NCBI RefSeq assembly: GCF_004307455.1
Contig: NZ_SEWX01000001.1
Location: 715,235-779,234, forward strand
Source of the DNA: Aquirufa nivalisilvae
GTDB taxonomy: Bacteria; Bacteroidota; Bacteroidia; Cytophagales; Spirosomataceae
Length of the DNA: 64,000 nucleotides
Reading direction: 5' to 3'
Shown here: piece after piece, positions 35,568 to 44,415 of the stretch
How positions within the stretch are numbered: position 1 is the stretch's first letter
How the letters are laid out: every line of letters begins with the position of its first letter
Notes under the pieces: generated by a model
Seen by the model: the letters and a program-made list of their open reading frames with translations, nothing else
Databases searched by the model: none
What the model was told of the DNA's origin: nothing
Position numbers and translations under genes: made by a program

Positions 35568-36845
35568 TTAATCAATATTAGCAGTCTCCAATTTGGGAGC
35601 TAAAGAATAGATAATTAGCCAAGCCAAAACATAAGCACTACCACAAAGCAAGAAGATGATGTTATAACCATCGTTGATGTTGCCTAAAAGTTTATATTTA
35701 TCTAATAAAGACCCCACAATCATAGGGAAGAAAATACCACCCACTGAACCCGCCATACCGCCAATTCCAATCACAGAGCTAACCGCTTTCTTCGGGAACA
35801 TATCCGTAGCAATGGAATAAATATTGGCACTCCATGCTTGATGAGAGGCGGCAGCCAAAGAGATCAAGGCTACTGCTTGCCAAATATTATCACAATAACG
35901 AGCTAACATGATGGGCACTACCGCTAAAGCAAAACCTAGCATAGTGATTTTCCTAGCTCGGAAAGACGGCCAACCTAGGTTAATTAATTTACCCGATAAC
36001 CAACCTCCACCAATACTTCCCACAGTCGTGGCGGTATATACGATAATCAATTCTAAGCTTGGTTTTTTCAAATCCAATTGGAAACGCTCGGAGAAATAAG
36101 AAGGTAACCAGAATAGGAAGAACCACCAGATTGGGTCGGTCAACATTTTTCCAAAGAAAAAGGCCCATGTCTGACGGAAGCCAAATAATTTAGCCCATTT
36201 AACAGGTTCCTGATTTTCATCTTTTTCTTCTTTATCGGCATGGATATAATCAAATTCTGCTTGAGATAATTCTTTGTGTTTAGAAGGAACTTCATAAAAT
36301 AACCACCAAAAAATTAACCAAATAAACCCAATGGCTCCAGTAGCAATAAAGGCCATTTCCCAGCCATAAACACCTAAAATCCAAGGCACTAAAATAGGGG
36401 CTGCAACCGCTCCAATGTTGGCACCAGAATTAAAAATACCTGTGGCTAAAGCTCTTTCATTTTTAGGAAACCATTCGGCTACTGTTTTGATGGCAGCAGG
36501 AAAGTTCCCAGCTTCACCTAAACCTAATAATCCACGCATGAAAGCAAAGCTCAAAGTTCCTGTTGCCAAAGCATGCAACATAGCTGCGATGCTCCAAACT
36601 ACGATGGAAATAGAATAACCCAATTTAGTTCCGATTCGATCAATAATGCCGCCAAAACCTAGCAAACTAATCGCATAGGCAGCTTGAAAGGTAATAACGA
36701 TGTTGGAGTAATCTGTTTCTGTCCAATTAAATTGGTCTTCTAAAACCGGCTTTAATAAACCAATCACTTGCCTATCTAAGTAGTTGATCGTAGTGGCAAA
36801 GAATAGTAATGCGCAAATTTTCCAACGGTATTTTCCAATTTCCAT
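35568..36845 (-). CDS. exuT: MFS hexuronate transporter (ExuT type)
   Basis: A 425-residue, 12-helix anion:cation symporter of the MFS. INYLDRQVIGLLKP and the GLLGLGEAGNFPAAIKTVAEWFPKNERALATGIFNSGANIGA stretch are hallmarks of the ExuT/GudP/ACS family; W-rich loops at ~150-190 also fit. It imports galacturonate or glucuronate. It is the last gene of the uxaB-uxaC-kdgK-kdgA-exuT operon, 21 bp after kdgA. Confidence 0.88.
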   Translation of the reverse strand: MEIGKYRWKICALLFFATTINYLDRQVIGLLKPVLEDQFNWTETDYSNIVITFQAAYAISLLGFGGIIDRIGTKLGYSISIVVWSIAAMLHALATGTLSFAFMRGLLGLGEAGNFPAAIKTVAEWFPKNERALATGIFNSGANIGAVAAPILVPWILGVYGWEMAFIATGAIGFIWLIFWWLFYEVPSKHKELSQAEFDYIHADKEEKDENQEPVKWAKLFGFRQTWAFFFGKMLTDPIWWFFLFWLPSYFSERFQLDLKKPSLELIIVYTATTVGSIGGGWLSGKLINLGWPSFRARKITMLGFALAVVPIMLARYCDNIWQAVALISLAAASHQAWSANIYSIATDMFPKKAVSSVIGIGGMAGSVGGIFFPMIVGSLLDKYKLLGNINDGYNIIFLLCGSAYVLAWLIIYSLAPKLETANID

Positions 36846-36866
36846 AAGGTTGAGGTTTTGTTTGGG

Positions 36867-37529
36867 TTACAGTTCCCGATAAGTTGTAATTAATTGGGCA
36901 ATCATTTGTTCAATAGCTTGATAATCTTTTTTGGCAATCAAATCAGCCGGAAATAATTGTGAACCCATACCTACCGCGGCTGCACCTGCATTAAACCATG
37001 TACTCAAACTCTCTTTATTTGGTTCTACTCCACCCGTAACCATGATTTGGGTATTGGGCATAGGTCCTTTTAATGCCTTAACAAAAGCTGGCCCCACTAC
37101 ATTACCTGGAAATATCTTAACGATTTTAGCTCCCCAAATTTCTGCTTGACGGATTTCTGTTAATGTCATGGCGCCTGGCATCCATGGAATGTCATGCTTA
37201 CCACACACTTCCCCAACAGATTCTGTAATGAATGGTTGCAACATAAAATCAGCGCCCATTTGAATAAATTCATTGGCTTGTTTGGCATCATAAATTGTAC
37301 CAATTCCTAATACTAAATCCGGACATTCTTTCTCCACATATTCCATGGCTTTGGCAAAAATATATGGGGCTTCTTTGCCTCGATTGGTAAATTCAAAAAC
37401 GCGGATTCCTCCATCATAACAAGCCTTTAATACGCTCGTAGCAATGGATAAATCGGCATTAAAAAATAATGGGACGATAGGTGTCTCTTGAATGCGTTGA
37501 TATACAACTTCGGAAGAATTTCTTGCCAT
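36867..37529 (-). CDS. kdgA: KDPG aldolase (2-dehydro-3-deoxy-6-phosphogluconate aldolase)
   Basis: A 220-residue class-I aldolase barrel. The Schiff-base Lys lies in AKIVKIFPGNVVGP, the catalytic Glu region in VFEFTNRGKEAP, and GIGTIYDAKQANEF and MVTGGVEPNKES are family motifs. It splits KDPG into pyruvate and glyceraldehyde 3-phosphate, the last step of uronate degradation. It lies 2 bp after kdgK in the operon. Confidence 0.93.
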   Translation of the reverse strand: MARNSSEVVYQRIQETPIVPLFFNADLSIATSVLKACYDGGIRVFEFTNRGKEAPYIFAKAMEYVEKECPDLVLGIGTIYDAKQANEFIQMGADFMLQPFITESVGEVCGKHDIPWMPGAMTLTEIRQAEIWGAKIVKIFPGNVVGPAFVKALKGPMPNTQIMVTGGVEPNKESLSTWFNAGAAAVGMGSQLFPADLIAKKDYQAIEQMIAQLITTYREL

Positions 37530-37531
37530 GG

Positions 37532-38542
37532 TTATCGTTTTAAGCGTCCTGTCAGGTCTCCCTTCATGACGGTTTCTATTTCATCTAAGTTGGCTAAATT
37601 AATATCCCCCTCGATCGTATGTTTTAATGCGGAAGCAGCAACAGCAAATGATAAGGACTGAGCTTCATCTTTCAGAATTAGATTCCCATAAATGTATCCA
37701 GCCATAAAAGCATCTCCGCCGCCAATTCTATCTACTATTTGACTTATTTCTACTGTTTCCGACTTCAATACTTGTTTGCCGTTGAATGAAGTAGCCGACA
37801 AGGTATTTTGTGATGCTGAAATTTGACCTCTCTTGGTATTAATGATTTTTTTAATTCGAGGAAAACGTGCCATGATTTGTTTACTTACGGATTCCCAACC
37901 ACTTTTGGTACTTCCATCTGGAACAATATTCAGAATATCTTCGGCATCTCCTTTTCCACAAACGATGATATCACAACCTGCAATCAAATCAGGCATCACC
38001 TCTTGTACCGATTTGCCATATTGCCATAAGTTTTTACGGTAATTGACATCGGCAGAAACAGTGATTCCTAAATCATTGGCGACCTTGATGGCTTCCCGAC
38101 AAGCCTGTGCAGCTGATTCGGAAATAGCTGGACTTATGCCTGTCCAATGAAACCACTGAGCATCTTTTAAGATTTCTTTCCAATTAAATTCTTTGGGATC
38201 TAAATGGGCAAAGGAAGAATCTGCTCGGTCATAAACTACTTTACTTGGGCGCATAGCGGCTCCAAATTCAGTAAAATACAAACCTAAACGATTGCCCCCA
38301 TATTGAACATACTGCATGTCTACTCCCACTTTTTTGAAATAAGAAGTAGCGGCATGTCCCATTTCATGATCAGGAAATTTAGTGACATGAGCTGCAGGAA
38401 TTCCTAAATGAGCTAAAGCACCAGCAACATTCGCTTCTCCCCCTCCAAAAGTCAAATTGAGCGACTGTGCTTGTACTATTCTCCCATAACCTGGAGGACT
38501 TAGTCGCCCCATGATTTCTCCAAACGTAACTACTTTTTTCAT
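37532..38542 (-). CDS. kdgK: 2-keto-3-deoxygluconate kinase (PfkB family)
   Basis: A 336-residue ribokinase/PfkB-fold protein: TFGEIMGRLSPPG at the N-terminus, LTFGGGEANVAGALAHLG substrate loop and DRIGGGDAFMAGYIYG with the catalytic Asp and anion hole. It phosphorylates KDG to KDPG, which the adjacent aldolase cleaves. The PfkB alternative substrates are less likely given the operon. Confidence 0.9.
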   Translation of the reverse strand: MKKVVTFGEIMGRLSPPGYGRIVQAQSLNLTFGGGEANVAGALAHLGIPAAHVTKFPDHEMGHAATSYFKKVGVDMQYVQYGGNRLGLYFTEFGAAMRPSKVVYDRADSSFAHLDPKEFNWKEILKDAQWFHWTGISPAISESAAQACREAIKVANDLGITVSADVNYRKNLWQYGKSVQEVMPDLIAGCDIIVCGKGDAEDILNIVPDGSTKSGWESVSKQIMARFPRIKKIINTKRGQISASQNTLSATSFNGKQVLKSETVEISQIVDRIGGGDAFMAGYIYGNLILKDEAQSLSFAVAASALKHTIEGDINLANLDEIETVMKGDLTGRLKR

Positions 38543-38545
38543 GCT

Positions 38546-39949
38546 TTATTCAAAATTAAAAAATTGGGAGGCATTGGTATATGAAATGTCTTTAACCAAT
38601 TTCCCTAACCATTCCATATCTGCTGGCAATTCGCCATTTTCTACATCTTGACCAATCAAATTACAAAGTATTCTTCTAAAATACTCATGTCTTGGGAAAG
38701 ATAAGAAACTACGAGAATCAGTTAACATCCCTACAAAATGACTTAACATCCCCATATTCGACAAGGCATTGATTTGTTTCTCCATGCCGTCTTTTTGATC
38801 CAAAAACCACCAACCTGAGCCAAATTGAATCTTTCCAACGATTGTTCCATCCTGAAAATTACCTGTCATGGTCGCAAACAATTCATTATCTCTTGGATTC
38901 AAGTTATATAAAATCGTCTTAGCTAATTGGTTCGTTGTGTCTAGCGTATTTAAGAATTTCGATAAGGACTTAGCTTGTTCAAAATCCCCGATAGAATCAA
39001 AACCCGTATCAGGGCCTAAACTACTTAAAAGTCGATTATTATTATTTCTCAATGCCCCCAAATGAAACTGCTGAGTCCATCCTTTGGAATGATCTAAATG
39101 AGCAAAAAATACCAGCATAGCTGATTTAAACTGCCATTTTTCTTTTTTATTGATGGTTTTGCCAGAATGCAAGCGAGTGAAAATAAGCTCGATTTCTTCT
39201 TCGGTATAATCTTCTGCATAAATATGTTCCAAACCATGGTCACTCAAACGGCAACCAACAGAATGAAAGAAATCGTGACGTTCTTGAATCGCATCTTTAA
39301 AATCTTGGAGGTGATTGATTTGTTTACCACTTACCTGGCTCAAGGCATTCACATATTCTATGAAAGTTAATTCATCATCCACCGCCATGGCTTTATCTGG
39401 ACGGAAAGTAGGTAATACTTTGATCTCAAAACCACTCGCTGCGATGGATTGGTGATATGCCAAATTATCGATAGGGTCGTCTGTCGTGCAAAGCGCTTTG
39501 ACATTCATTTTTCTCAATAAATTCCGAACCGAGTATTCTTTGCTGCGCAATAAAGCGGAACAATGGTCGTAAATGCGCTTACCTGACTCGGCATTAAGTA
39601 CTTCAGTAACGCCAAAATAGCGTTGCAATTCCAAATGCGTCCAATGGTATAATGGGTTACGCATCGTATACGGAACGGTTTCAGCCCATTTCATGAATTT
39701 TTCTTCATCGGTGGCATCTCCGGTGATGTAGCGCTCGTTGACTCCATGTGCCCGCATGGCTCTCCATTTGTAATGGTCGCCATAAAGCCATATTTGTGTT
39801 ATATTATCAAATTGCTTGTCTTCCGCAATCTGTTGAGGCACTAAATGGTTATGGTAATCAATGATGGGCATGTGGGCCGCATATTGATGGTATAATGTCT
39901 GAGCGGTGCTCGACTGCAATAAAAAATCTTCGTTTAAAAAAGCCTTCAT
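38546..39949 (-). CDS. uxaC: Uronate (glucuronate/galacturonate) isomerase
   Basis: A 467-residue amidohydrolase-fold enzyme. Metal-binding HxH in PIIDYHNHLVPQ, the W/R-rich WRAMRAHGVNERYITGDAT substrate region, CTTDDPIDNLAYH, and the C-terminal MLTDSRSFLSFPRHEYFRRILCN are UxaC hallmarks. It isomerises galacturonate to tagaturonate and glucuronate to fructuronate. It is 194 bp downstream of uxaB; that gap holds the 7-bp tandem repeat array. Confidence 0.95.
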   Translation of the reverse strand: MKAFLNEDFLLQSSTAQTLYHQYAAHMPIIDYHNHLVPQQIAEDKQFDNITQIWLYGDHYKWRAMRAHGVNERYITGDATDEEKFMKWAETVPYTMRNPLYHWTHLELQRYFGVTEVLNAESGKRIYDHCSALLRSKEYSVRNLLRKMNVKALCTTDDPIDNLAYHQSIAASGFEIKVLPTFRPDKAMAVDDELTFIEYVNALSQVSGKQINHLQDFKDAIQERHDFFHSVGCRLSDHGLEHIYAEDYTEEEIELIFTRLHSGKTINKKEKWQFKSAMLVFFAHLDHSKGWTQQFHLGALRNNNNRLLSSLGPDTGFDSIGDFEQAKSLSKFLNTLDTTNQLAKTILYNLNPRDNELFATMTGNFQDGTIVGKIQFGSGWWFLDQKDGMEKQINALSNMGMLSHFVGMLTDSRSFLSFPRHEYFRRILCNLIGQDVENGELPADMEWLGKLVKDISYTNASQFFNFE

Positions 39950-40040
39950 CGTGTTTTAATTAATGTAGAATGAAGAATGTAAAAATGAAAGAATATTATT
40001 TGAAAATATGGAGTAGAAGCAAAGTCAATTCTGCATTTTT

Positions 40041-40143
40041 CCCTAATCCCTAATCCCTAATCCCTAATCCCTAATCCCTAATCCCTAATCCCTAATCCCT
40101 AATCCCTAATCCCTAATCCCTAATCCCTAATCCCTAATCCCTA
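40041..40143. repeat. Telomere-like heptanucleotide tandem repeat, 14.7 copies
   Basis: CCCTAAT is repeated 14 times without a mismatch from 40041 to 40138, then CCCTA abuts the uxaB stop. On the minus strand, the sense strand of the operon, it reads (ATTAGGG)n, with 15 GGG runs at 4-nt spacing. This is a canonical G-quadruplex pattern in DNA and mRNA. It begins directly at the uxaB stop codon and ends about 90 nt before the uxaC ATG. Confidence 0.98.
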
Positions 40144-41604
40144 TTAAAGGTATTTCTTCACCGCATCTTCAAAGCCTGGCAAAGCACTTAAATCATGCCC
40201 CCAAAGCTTCTCATCAGCCAATAGTTTTGTTAAGTTTAAATCTTTCCAAGCCTCATAAAAATAAGCAGCATAGTCACATTGTATTGGGTAGAACTCCCCA
40301 TTACATTCCCCAAAATATTTGCCATCTTCTACTTTTACGGCATGCATAAACTGTAAGTAGGCCGCAAAACCCATGGCAAAAAGCTCGGGAGCTTTCCCAA
40401 AAATCTGGTAATAATTCACCAATAGAGGAATATTCCGCATTCTCATTTTGGTCGTGTACTGAACCGTGATATCAATCAATTTATGGTTGATGAACGGATT
40501 TTTAAAGCGGTCCAACACCGAACGACCAAAGCGATCGGCAATTTTGAAATCCATTTTATAAGGAATGGAGTGAGCTAATTCCGTCAGCATCAGGTTCATC
40601 ACCAATTTGCTCAAATACGAATTGCTCATGACATCCTTTACTAAACGGAATCCTAATAAATAGGACATCCCACACATGAGGGTATGTGTTCCGTTCAAGA
40701 GACGAAGTTTCAACTCACGGTAAATTTCAATGTCTTCCGCAATCACTACACCTGAATCAACGGATGCAAAACTCAAGATTTTCTTAACGTCTGAACTACC
40801 TTGAATAGCCCATAAACGATATACTTCTGAAATGATCACTAAAGAATCATCATAACCTAATTGATCACAAATGGCAGTTCTTGTAGCTGTATCTGGTGCC
40901 CCAGGCACAATGCGATCTACCAGTGAATTACAAAAATGGTTGGCGGTTTGTAGCCATTGAATGAAGTCGGCAGAGAGCTGATGATCATTGGCCAATTTCA
41001 AAACAATGTCCTTTAACACATCGCCATTATTGATGATTAATTCCGTTGGGATGATGACCATGCCTGATTCTTTGCTTCCACCGAAATGTTGCCAACGGGC
41101 ATGAAGAAAAGCTACTAATTTAGCAGGGAAAGAGCTTGGACATCCACCACTGATGGCATCATTCGCTACATATTGTATACCTACCTCGGTGGTGTTTGAG
41201 ATGATAATTTGCATATCTGGACTGCTTGCGCAAGCCAAAATAGTATCCCATTCTTTGGAAGCTGTTAATGTTCTGGAGATGGATGAATTAATCAAATATT
41301 CCTCCACTTCTTTGCCTTCATCAATGCCTTTGATGCAATGCGTATACAGACCATCTTGCGCTTCAAAAGCATCTGCACCTCCTTTGGAAGTAGATTTAAC
41401 TAGGACTACGCGGCCTTTAAAAACACCTTGACGATTGGCTTTATCTACAAAATAATCACATAAACCTCGCAGTAGGACACCGGTTCCAAATTGAAGGATT
41501 TTCTCTGGATAAGTAAATACTTCCGGAGAAGGATATTGGAGGGGTAGCTGGGTGTTAATTGCACCTTCGCTAACTAGTTTTTGGTTGAGAATGGGCATGG
41601 CCAT
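40144..41604 (-). CDS. uxaB: Tagaturonate reductase (altronate oxidoreductase), mannitol dehydrogenase family
   Basis: A 486-residue polyol-specific long-chain dehydrogenase. ILQFGTGVLLRGLCDYFVDKAN is the cofactor-binding N-terminus, SNTTEVGIQY and LIINNGDVLKDIVL match UxaB, NSLVDRIVPG is conserved, and KLRLLNGTHTLMCGMSYL carries the catalytic Lys/His region. It reduces tagaturonate to altronate. It is the promoter-proximal gene of the operon. The dehydratase UxaA that should follow biochemically is not in this window. Confidence 0.9.
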   Translation of the reverse strand: MAMPILNQKLVSEGAINTQLPLQYPSPEVFTYPEKILQFGTGVLLRGLCDYFVDKANRQGVFKGRVVLVKSTSKGGADAFEAQDGLYTHCIKGIDEGKEVEEYLINSSISRTLTASKEWDTILACASSPDMQIIISNTTEVGIQYVANDAISGGCPSSFPAKLVAFLHARWQHFGGSKESGMVIIPTELIINNGDVLKDIVLKLANDHQLSADFIQWLQTANHFCNSLVDRIVPGAPDTATRTAICDQLGYDDSLVIISEVYRLWAIQGSSDVKKILSFASVDSGVVIAEDIEIYRELKLRLLNGTHTLMCGMSYLLGFRLVKDVMSNSYLSKLVMNLMLTELAHSIPYKMDFKIADRFGRSVLDRFKNPFINHKLIDITVQYTTKMRMRNIPLLVNYYQIFGKAPELFAMGFAAYLQFMHAVKVEDGKYFGECNGEFYPIQCDYAAYFYEAWKDLNLTKLLADEKLWGHDLSALPGFEDAVKKYL

Positions 41605-41648
41605 TAATATAAAAATGGTTAATATACCTTTCTAAAGTAGAAAAGTAA

Positions 41649-41660
41649 GGGTATTTACCC
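41649..41660. promoter_or_regulatory. Possible operator upstream of uxaB (12-bp inverted repeat)
   Basis: GGGTATTTACCC is an inverted repeat (5-bp arms) 45 nt upstream of the uxaB start, close to where a promoter is expected. A second palindromic word, GCAAACGTTTAC (41705-41716), resembles a LacI-family operator and lies ~100 nt upstream. Either could bind a uronate-responsive regulator; no regulator gene is adjacent. Confidence 0.3.
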
Positions 41661-41712
41661 TATGTATACGTAAAATTTTAGGCCTATTTTAATGGAATAA
41701 AAATGCAAACGT

Positions 41713-42036
41713 TTACGCTTCGCCTATGGGGCCATTGTAGTTCATGGGAAATTGAAAACCAGGGTTGTCCAAGTCTTTGGCGATAGGTCCAAAAGCTTCT
41801 TCATAGCGTTGAATATTTTCTTGAAGCGCCATCAGTAATCGTTGAGCATGATCGGGAGTCATGACGATCCTCGACTTCACCTTTCCTTTGGGAATTCCAG
41901 GTAAAATTCGAATAAAGTCCATGACAAATTCGGAAGGAGAATGGGCTATCAATGCCAGGTTGACATAAGCACCTTCTGCAATCTCTTCAGGCAATTCAAT
42001 GTTTAACTGGTTTTCTTCTGGATTTGGATTTTTCAT
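41713..42036 (-). CDS. DUF3467 domain protein
   Basis: A 107-residue soluble protein. VNLALIAHSPSEFVMDFIRILPG, KVKSRIVMTPDHAQRLLMALQENI and the C-terminal FPMNYNGP match the DUF3467 family. From memory this gene normally lies immediately downstream of rpoC in Bacteroidota. Here it is in the same orientation as rpoC but 9.4 kb away, separated by the accessory block. The function of the family is not established. Confidence 0.88.
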   Translation of the reverse strand: MKNPNPEENQLNIELPEEIAEGAYVNLALIAHSPSEFVMDFIRILPGIPKGKVKSRIVMTPDHAQRLLMALQENIQRYEEAFGPIAKDLDNPGFQFPMNYNGPIGEA

Positions 42037-42170
42037 AGCATAAAAATAGGAAGTTTAAATTTAAAGAAATATTAGGAATTATGCGTGTATAAGCGTCTTT
42101 TTCAGGGGACTAATTTGGGGAATTATCAATTGATAGTGGCGAACTAAAGGAGGATTATTGGGCTAATTCG

Positions 42171-42317
42171 ATGGAATTCAAACTTGATATTTTAGAGGTA
42201 ATATTTATTTCTTGCGTTTTCGCAAGAAACATTATTCTTGGAATAGCCATCTTTGCTGAGGCTTTTTTCGCCATTACTTGGCACAATAAGCCCGTTATCC
42301 TGTCACCTAACCAGTAA
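42171..42317 (+). CDS. Putative 48-residue membrane peptide
   Basis: ATG to TAA, 48 codons: MEFKLDILEVIFISCVF at the start, one strongly hydrophobic stretch (~10-36) and a short polar tail (WHNKPVILSPNQ). It is first of four closely spaced plus-strand small ORFs, 5 bp before the next. No family recognised. The tight spacing is the main support for a real gene. Confidence 0.4.
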   Translation: MEFKLDILEVIFISCVFARNIILGIAIFAEAFFAITWHNKPVILSPNQ

Positions 42318-42322
42318 TAATT

Positions 42323-42457
42323 ATGAAAGACTTTGCAGGCCGTTTGCTATTTATAGCATTCGTATGTTTGGCGTTTTTGATTGCCATTAATTTCAAAGAG
42401 ATAAAAAATGGATATCTCGAAGGTAGAAATCACGTTTTATCTAGGCATTTAAAATGA
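42323..42457 (+). CDS. Putative 44-residue membrane peptide
   Basis: MKDFAGRLLFIAFVCLAFL starts a single transmembrane segment (~7-25), followed by a charged tail (KEIKNGYLEGRNHVLSRHLK). Its stop overlaps the next ATG as ATGA, which supports translation. No family recognised. Confidence 0.45.
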   Translation: MKDFAGRLLFIAFVCLAFLIAINFKEIKNGYLEGRNHVLSRHLK

Positions 42458-42723
42458 ACAAGCTTAATTCTTGGAGCTTGGATTTGATCGTGATCAACCT
42501 AGCCATATTTCTGTTTTTTTCTACGAGTACTTCGCCTGTCAAGAAATTGGTCGTCCCCAGTCCAATTCCAAAATTGAAAATTAATAAACGATATCAAGGT
42601 GTGGATTTATTTAATCCGATATTACACCAGTCTGGATACATGATTATTGATAAAAAATCGAACAAGGCAAAGGTGTATGAGCGGAAGCGATTGAATGGAC
42701 AAAGTTTTTATCCTTCTGAATAG
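42454..42723 (+). CDS. Small exported or membrane-anchored protein, unknown
   Basis: An 89-residue protein with one N-terminal hydrophobic segment (~10-27, LIVINLAIFLFFSTST), then a basic soluble domain rich in Lys/Pro (KLVVPSPIPKLKINKRYQG). It starts in an ATGA overlap with the 44-residue ORF and lies 28 bp before the next gene. No family recognised. Confidence 0.55.
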   Translation: MNKLNSWSLDLIVINLAIFLFFSTSTSPVKKLVVPSPIPKLKINKRYQGVDLFNPILHQSGYMIIDKKSNKAKVYERKRLNGQSFYPSE

Positions 42724-42751
42724 TCAAATCAGAATATCTACATGTAGGACC

Positions 42752-43066
42752 ATGAATAATTTACTATCCTTTCGTTGGACGTCTTGGTACGCCAATATCT
42801 TCCTTGTATTGGCATCTTTCATCATGCCCGTAGTGGATTTTATCAAAACCTTGGATTGGATTCCCTTTACCTATTTTGTAGTTGATACCCGTTATGTTTT
42901 AGTGGCTTTGATTTTAATAAGTCTCTATTTAATAGGACGCATGTTCGTAGATCAAAGTAGGTATCCCTCCCTTTTTCAAGAATCTCGAATAGCTACTTTG
43001 GCTATCATTATTTATGGGATTTATCTGTGGTTAGAGCGGCCGTTTGGGTTGGTGGGGTTGGGATAA
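42752..43066 (+). CDS. Small integral membrane protein, three predicted helices
   Basis: About 104 residues from the ATG at 42752; an in-frame start at 42695 overlaps the previous gene and gives a non-hydrophobic extension. Three hydrophobic segments: YANIFLVLASFIMPVV, YVLVALILISLYLIG and IATLAIIIYGIYLWL. No family recognised. It ends the four-gene run of small membrane proteins. Confidence 0.6.
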   Translation: MNNLLSFRWTSWYANIFLVLASFIMPVVDFIKTLDWIPFTYFVVDTRYVLVALILISLYLIGRMFVDQSRYPSLFQESRIATLAIIIYGIYLWLERPFGLVGLG

Positions 43067-43114
43067 GGTAACTTGGAATTAGAAATCTATTGATAATTAA
43101 TATAGAATGTAAAG

Positions 43115-44404
43115 ATGCAATTTTTCCGATTATGTAGTCTATTGGCCCTTTTAATATCATTTTCAAGTTATGCTTTTACTGATTCAACCAAAAAGGAAGA
43201 AAAGGTACATTGGAACAAGCAAAAGTCTGATAATGCTTATGCATATGGTTTTACTATAATTGATTATACAACTAGGCCTTATACCATGAGGCAGTTTAAT
43301 CAAAACTATTTATCTACCTATCGAATTTTTTCACGTGTAATAAATACTAGTTTACCTAAAAAATGGAAATTTCCATTAGCTATATTTAATTTCTTTTTAC
43401 CTACTAGCTACTTTATTCCTTATACTCATGAAGAAGGTCACCGTTCCGTTTTAACGGCTTTAAATATTGGATCAGTTTCTTCCCCTGTATTTTCCAATGG
43501 CGTAGCCAAAGTGACAGGTGTTTCCGATGAAACGTTGATGCACCTCAGGGGCAGTGATTTACCTAATTACATTCGTTTGCATACTGCTGGATTAGAATCT
43601 GACTTCTCCTTATTGCAAATGGAAGAGGAATTGCTCATGTTTCAAAAAGAAAAATTGGAAAACATTTATGGCGATTTTTTTGGTAGAAAATTGGGAATAG
43701 TGAGTTACATGTTGTTTAGCGGTTTAAATCTAAATAGGCGAATTCATCCATTGGAGAGTAATGAAAATGATCGGGATATAGTTGGTGATGATGTATTAGG
43801 TGCGGTTCGCCACTTGCATCGACCTGATATGCCTTTTCAGCGATATACTAACCATCAAGAACTGAATGAAAGTGAAAAGGGGTATTTGAAAAAAGTAGCC
43901 TATTTGTCCTTGTTGAATTTACTCAGTCCATTATTCATAGGTAAGACTACCTTGGCGGTTAACCCTACTTTAAATGTTGGGTTTGGGGCAGGCTATATAT
44001 TGGCCCCCTTTGGAGATATGATGGAGGAGAATGTGTATATCCAAAAAAATCAAAATTGGAATGTTCGCGCCTTTCTGCGACAATTTGGGAATAACCAAAG
44101 GTATTTTTGGGGAGGAGGCTTTTCGCTGGTAGATTATCCATGGAAAAACCGATTGATGATAAATGCAACTACCCAATGTTGGAATCAGCCTAAGGGTTTA
44201 GATTTTAATACGACTGAGGGTAAAATGGGAGCCTCCTTGGAATGTAAACTAGGTTTGTTGATTCCAACCAAAAAGTCGTCTCCTTTACAATGGATTTCCC
44301 TCGACTTAACCTTACGAGCTAAGACACAGGGTTTTGTTCCGCAGGACCCATATTTAGGAGATGCATTTAATGTGGCATTAGGAATGAGTATTTATACTAA
44401 ATAA
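43115..44404 (+). CDS. Exported HExxH-motif protein with barrel-like C-terminus
   Basis: A 429-residue protein with a signal peptide (cleaved near SSYAF, ~22). Residues ~108-112 are HEEGH in IPYTHEEGHRSVLTALNIG, a zincin-type HExxH. The downstream RLHTAGLESDFSL supplies His and Glu that could be a third ligand. The last ~150 residues alternate polar and hydrophobic (NVRAFLRQFGNNQRYFWGGGF and so on), ending near YTK, like outer-membrane beta-strands. I do not recognise the family. A metalloprotease or a metal-site membrane protein are both possible. Confidence 0.65.
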   Translation: MQFFRLCSLLALLISFSSYAFTDSTKKEEKVHWNKQKSDNAYAYGFTIIDYTTRPYTMRQFNQNYLSTYRIFSRVINTSLPKKWKFPLAIFNFFLPTSYFIPYTHEEGHRSVLTALNIGSVSSPVFSNGVAKVTGVSDETLMHLRGSDLPNYIRLHTAGLESDFSLLQMEEELLMFQKEKLENIYGDFFGRKLGIVSYMLFSGLNLNRRIHPLESNENDRDIVGDDVLGAVRHLHRPDMPFQRYTNHQELNESEKGYLKKVAYLSLLNLLSPLFIGKTTLAVNPTLNVGFGAGYILAPFGDMMEENVYIQKNQNWNVRAFLRQFGNNQRYFWGGGFSLVDYPWKNRLMINATTQCWNQPKGLDFNTTEGKMGASLECKLGLLIPTKKSSPLQWISLDLTLRAKTQGFVPQDPYLGDAFNVALGMSIYTK

Positions 44405-44415
44405 GAAGAATAAAA

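Noticed and set aside
40041..40143. CCCTAAT array as a CRISPR
   Set aside because: The 7-bp units are contiguous with no spacers and no cas genes nearby; it is a simple tandem repeat.
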